From Candidatus Gastranaerophilales bacterium (GTDB lineage: Bacteria; Cyanobacteriota; Vampirovibrionia; Gastranaerophilales; Gastranaerophilaceae): a DNA stretch of 44,710 bases. The stretch is taken from contig CALUYZ010000016.1 of NCBI GenBank assembly GCA_944325175.1, forward strand, positions 1-44,710. Direction: 5' to 3'. Shown here piece by piece: positions 41,758 to 44,710 of the stretch. The translations under genes were made by a program, and so were the position numbers. Each line of letters opens with the position of its first letter. Position 1 is the stretch's first letter. A model generated the notes under the pieces. That model saw nothing but the letters and a program-made list of their open reading frames with translations. It did no database searches and was not told where the DNA came from.

Positions 41758-43887
41758 ATGAAAATAACTTTTCAAAATATAAATATCCAATCAAACCCTG
41801 TGTTTTTGGCATCAAAGGCGCCCAAAACAAGCAGTTTTTCATATAACAAAACAGATAACGATTCATTTATAAAAAAATCTTTTTATATAAGTTCAAAAAA
41901 TTTCTTTCCGATAGCTTCAAAAAGCTTATTTGAATTAAACTGCAATAAACCAAAAATTAAAACGGATGCATCTAGTGTGCCTTTGCCTGCTTTATATCAA
42001 GATTATTTAGACTCATACAAAAATATCAGTAAAAACAGATACAACACTGTTCATGCAATAATGCAAAAAGATATTTTGGATGCTGTTCCATTTTCTGAAT
42101 CAACAAATTTTTATTCATTGCTTTTAGATTCTGATGAGCTTTATGATGACGATTTTTTTGACACTCTTGCAAAAAGAAACCTTATCAGCCCTGAAAAAAT
42201 TTATGCATCTTTATGTTTGGGCAATTTGACAGATAGCGAATGGGAAAGAGTTAAAGACATTGATTTTGAGATTTTAGATTTAATTGTAAGCAGTGTAGAT
42301 TTTGATGATGCAAAAGCTTTTGCATCGGGTGAAATTTCCTATGACGAAATTATAAGAAGAACATCAAAAGAAAGCCTAAGCTCCTTATTTTCGGTAATAC
42401 CTTCTCAATATACAGATAAAATTGTGGATGATTTGTTAAAAATTTTAGAAAAAGGAGATGTAAATTCAAGCAATTTTGAACTGCTTTTACAGCTTGTCAA
42501 GGAAGATAAAATTTCTCTTGCGCTTGCTATGAATTTAATAAAAAGCGCAAAGGCAAATCAAAATGCCGCAGATGATTTAGATAAATTATTTGATGCATAT
42601 ATAAATAATAAAAATCCAAAAGACGCTTTTGTGCCTGAATTTGAAAGCGATGAAGAAGCTTTTTCCAGCCTTGAAATTGGTGATGTTTACCACATTCAGG
42701 GCAGAAAAAATATAAACATTATAACAAACAATGAAAGAAAAAAAGAAATAGCCCTTTCAAAAGAAACATATTTAGAACTGTTTCCGCCCGTTGAAAGATA
42801 TTCTTATGCACAGCAAGCGCAAGGTAATTGCTGGTTTGTTTCTACATTGAATTCAATCTATTCAAATCCAAAAACAAGGCTTGAAATTTTAAGATGCTTT
42901 AAAGAAAACGATGACGGCACACTTGATATTTGTCTTTATGGCTATGAAACAAGGAATGGAAAAAGCGTAAAAATAAAGCCAAATTCATTTGAATTCCAAG
43001 ATGTGGGAAGAAATTTTTCAGACAAAATAAAAAATAACAGAATGTATTATTCAGCCACATGCGAGGGGTTAAGACTTTTGGAAGAAGCCTATGAAAAAGG
43101 GCAAGAAGCAAAAGCGTTTGTAAATATTAAACAAAAATACAGGCAATTTAGTGAGTTGTCGCAAAAAAGCCCAAATCAAAATGTTATGTTAAACGGCTTT
43201 GAATATTCCAAAGAAGAAGTTGAAGAATTTCTTCAACTTGCAAAACAATCTGTTGAAAATCCTAATCTTGCGCCATATCTTTTAATCGACACTGCAAGAA
43301 AACCATTATTTGTAAATAAAGATATGATTTTAGAAAAAATGCAAACGCTTTCTTTGCCTGAAACAAAGGAAAAATTTTCTGAAGAGCAACTAGAAAGGCT
43401 TGAGAGAGTTTTATTAAGGTATAAAAAATATTTTGACAGCCAAAATGAAAACAATTTGCACATAATGCCTCACGATATTTTGCCTTTTGATATTTATTTT
43501 GCTTTATTTCACCCGATTCAAACCAAACCGCCTGAAATTAATCCATATTCCTACTCGGGCAGCCACAGTGAAGCTCTTTCTCTTTTTGGCTTTTCACCCC
43601 AGATATTTAATACACACTATGCAGATGATGTAATAAATTTCAGCTCAATAATACTGCCCCTCAAAAATAGTTCAGATGTAATTCTTCTTGCAAGCACTTC
43701 AAATGAAAAGAACTGCCAAGCAGGGTTAGTAGACAACCATGGGTATTGTGTGAATTTTGATAAAAATAACGGCAAAATAAAATTTTTAATAAAAGATCCG
43801 ATTAACACTTTTTGCGAAAAAAGACTAACCCTAAAAGAGTTTTTAAACAGTTTTGAATATATTACTTTAGCCTATCCAAAATATTAA
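41758..43887 (+). CDS. Calpain-like cysteine protease candidate
   Basis: The protein has 709 residues. Residues 1-300 are polar, Ser/Lys/Asp-rich and helical, with no signal peptide and no recognised domain. From about 340 it resembles a papain-fold C2 (calpain) protease: YAQQAQGNCWFVSTLNSIYS carries Cys358 followed by Trp359, with Gln352 six residues before it, matching the calpain oxyanion Gln and Cys-Trp. Near the C-terminus GLVDNHGYCVNF offers His661, and KFLIKDPIN offers Asp680 where calpains have Asn (NPWG). The spacing Cys-His of about 300 residues is longer than in classical calpains and includes helical insertions. No calcium-binding or C2-like domain is visible. It stands alone after the ribosomal operon. 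The protease call is inference from these motifs; target and location are unknown. Confidence 0.6.
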   Translation: MKITFQNINIQSNPVFLASKAPKTSSFSYNKTDNDSFIKKSFYISSKNFFPIASKSLFELNCNKPKIKTDASSVPLPALYQDYLDSYKNISKNRYNTVHAIMQKDILDAVPFSESTNFYSLLLDSDELYDDDFFDTLAKRNLISPEKIYASLCLGNLTDSEWERVKDIDFEILDLIVSSVDFDDAKAFASGEISYDEIIRRTSKESLSSLFSVIPSQYTDKIVDDLLKILEKGDVNSSNFELLLQLVKEDKISLALAMNLIKSAKANQNAADDLDKLFDAYINNKNPKDAFVPEFESDEEAFSSLEIGDVYHIQGRKNINIITNNERKKEIALSKETYLELFPPVERYSYAQQAQGNCWFVSTLNSIYSNPKTRLEILRCFKENDDGTLDICLYGYETRNGKSVKIKPNSFEFQDVGRNFSDKIKNNRMYYSATCEGLRLLEEAYEKGQEAKAFVNIKQKYRQFSELSQKSPNQNVMLNGFEYSKEEVEEFLQLAKQSVENPNLAPYLLIDTARKPLFVNKDMILEKMQTLSLPETKEKFSEEQLERLERVLLRYKKYFDSQNENNLHIMPHDILPFDIYFALFHPIQTKPPEINPYSYSGSHSEALSLFGFSPQIFNTHYADDVINFSSIILPLKNSSDVILLASTSNEKNCQAGLVDNHGYCVNFDKNNGKIKFLIKDPINTFCEKRLTLKEFLNSFEYITLAYPKY

Positions 43888-43919
43888 CGGTTTTTTTATT
43901 AAACCTTTTTAATAACCGT
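43887..43919. terminator. Weak bidirectional hairpin between convergent genes
   Basis: ACGGTT (43887-43892) pairs with AACCGT (43914-43919) and encloses a further ATTAAA/TTTAAT pairing, with T-rich sequence on the plus strand. Confidence 0.5.
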
Positions 43920-43922
43920 CTT

Positions 43923-44708
43923 TTATTTTTGTGCCTGATACATTGCCTTTTGTGCAACAACACCGTATGGAATTGCTCTGTCTTCAGTAATTAAAATTAC
44001 AAAAATATCCGAAACCCTGTTTGAATCCAATGTCGGCACCCAATATTCCTGCATTTTTACACATTCAGGGTCATTAATACATTCTTCATAAGAACTTGCA
44101 GCCTTTTTGGGGGTGGGTTTTCTGTCACCGTTAACATCAACTAAAATTGCACATGGAGGTTTTGTCGTATTATTAGGATTGTTTTTCAACCCGTAAGAAC
44201 CACACCCGCCGCAAGAAATAAGTTTGGCTTCAGGCCACAAATCTCCCTTGTTTGTTTCATCAAATATCGGCACAAAACAGGCGTTCACATCAGATTCATG
44301 TAACTTTAAAACATTTTCTATAATCTGTGTTGAACCATGGGCATCATCAAATTCAAACCTCATTCCGTCAGTTGTATAAAATGCACCATTATACCCGCTA
44401 TTATAAGAATGATTATCCCAACCGACAAATGTACCTGCCCAAGGCAAAAGTGAATAAGACTTAATTACCGACATATGCCTTTGCAAATAATTAAACAAGT
44501 CCGCATTATCATAAGGGCTTTCATTTTCCATCGCAATATTCATCGTTATTGCCGCATTTAACACAGAAACAGCCTTCTTCAATCCGGTTTTAAATTCCAT
44601 CTGCTGCGAATTACTAATCACACTCGGCACCACAATCGCCGCCACAATCCCAATAATCGCCAAAGTAATCAACACCTCAGCCAACGTAAAACCTCTAAAC
44701 TTTTTCAT
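43923..44708 (-). CDS. Prepilin-like protein of a second type
   Basis: The 261-residue protein has MKKFRG-FTLAEVLITLAII, so it has the same leader, Gly-1 and Glu5 as the island copies, but diverges after about residue 30 (VVPSVISNSQQMEFKTGLKK). Its globular part lacks the DUF1566-like ending. It has a Cys-rich patch (LISCGGCGSYG), a CAILVDVNGDRKPTP segment resembling the Asp-x-Asn-Gly-x-x-x-Pro calcium-type loop seen in pseudopilins, and ends IPYGVVAQKAMYQAQK. It is likely a pseudopilin- or minor-pilin-like exported protein. The start lies 2 bp from the window edge, so its promoter is not visible. Confidence 0.8.
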   Translation of the reverse strand: MKKFRGFTLAEVLITLAIIGIVAAIVVPSVISNSQQMEFKTGLKKAVSVLNAAITMNIAMENESPYDNADLFNYLQRHMSVIKSYSLLPWAGTFVGWDNHSYNSGYNGAFYTTDGMRFEFDDAHGSTQIIENVLKLHESDVNACFVPIFDETNKGDLWPEAKLISCGGCGSYGLKNNPNNTTKPPCAILVDVNGDRKPTPKKAASSYEECINDPECVKMQEYWVPTLDSNRVSDIFVILITEDRAIPYGVVAQKAMYQAQK

Positions 44709-44710
44709 AT

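Overview
The window is AT-rich and gene-dense, and it looks like a chromosomal piece of a non-photosynthetic relative of Cyanobacteria, most likely a gut Gastranaerophilales (Vampirovibrionia/Melainabacteria). This assignment is inference. It rests on the expanded family of prepilin-like proteins (K-x-F-T-L-A-E-x-L-I-T-L-A-I-I-G), the low GC, and a ribosomal block ending rpoA-rplQ-truA-rplM-rpsI, an order shared with Cyanobacteria. No photosynthesis genes, tRNA, rRNA, CRISPR array or intact transposase were seen.

Layout. 0-3.9 kb: a cut-off gene, an amidohydrolase with a possible frameshifted membrane tail, a Gln/Tyr-rich protein and a GH57 glucan-branching-type enzyme. 3.9-10.6 kb: an accessory island of four paralogous prepilin-like proteins (three minus, one plus) around an HNH-nuclease-like gene and a small conserved gene. 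It is studded with TGCACC...GGTGCA palindromes, a 90-bp exact duplication and an inverted pair of REP-like hairpins. 10.7-17.4 kb: a small winged-helix protein, leuD-leuB, gdhA, rpsU, and yajQ-nadK-recN. 17.4-19.0 kb: 1.6 kb without a convincing gene, in which the last 30 coding bases of recN and its flank recur three times, within a 236-bp tandem repeat. 19.0-20.0 kb: rpsL-rpsG (minus) without fusA/tuf. 20.2-22.6 kb: three lineage-type unknowns, one with a long glycine-zipper stretch. 22.7-25.2 kb: mini-RNase III, a soluble histidine kinase and a REC-GGDEF-REC response regulator. 25.2-28.5 kb (minus): rpmB, then the HEAT-queC-DUF366-SPOR run. 28.9-31.0 kb: a reduced DnaJ-like protein, a glycosyltransferase and a LuxR-type HTH protein. 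31.8-36.5 kb (minus): dnaG-rpoD, then a UbiA-type prenyltransferase with a PEBP protein. 36.8-41.7 kb: infA-rpmJ-rpsM-rpsK-rpsD-rpoA-rplQ-truA-rplM-rpsI. 41.8-44.7 kb: a calpain-like cysteine protease candidate and a fifth, different prepilin-like protein.

Most of the window is core translation, replication/transcription and amino-acid metabolism. The least ordinary parts are the prepilin island (constant N-terminus, variable disulfide-rich C-terminus, mosaic DNA and shared palindromic leaders), the recN-tail repeats, the calpain-like protease and the possible -1 frameshift extension of the amidohydrolase. All functions are read from sequence and recalled family motifs; no database search was possible.
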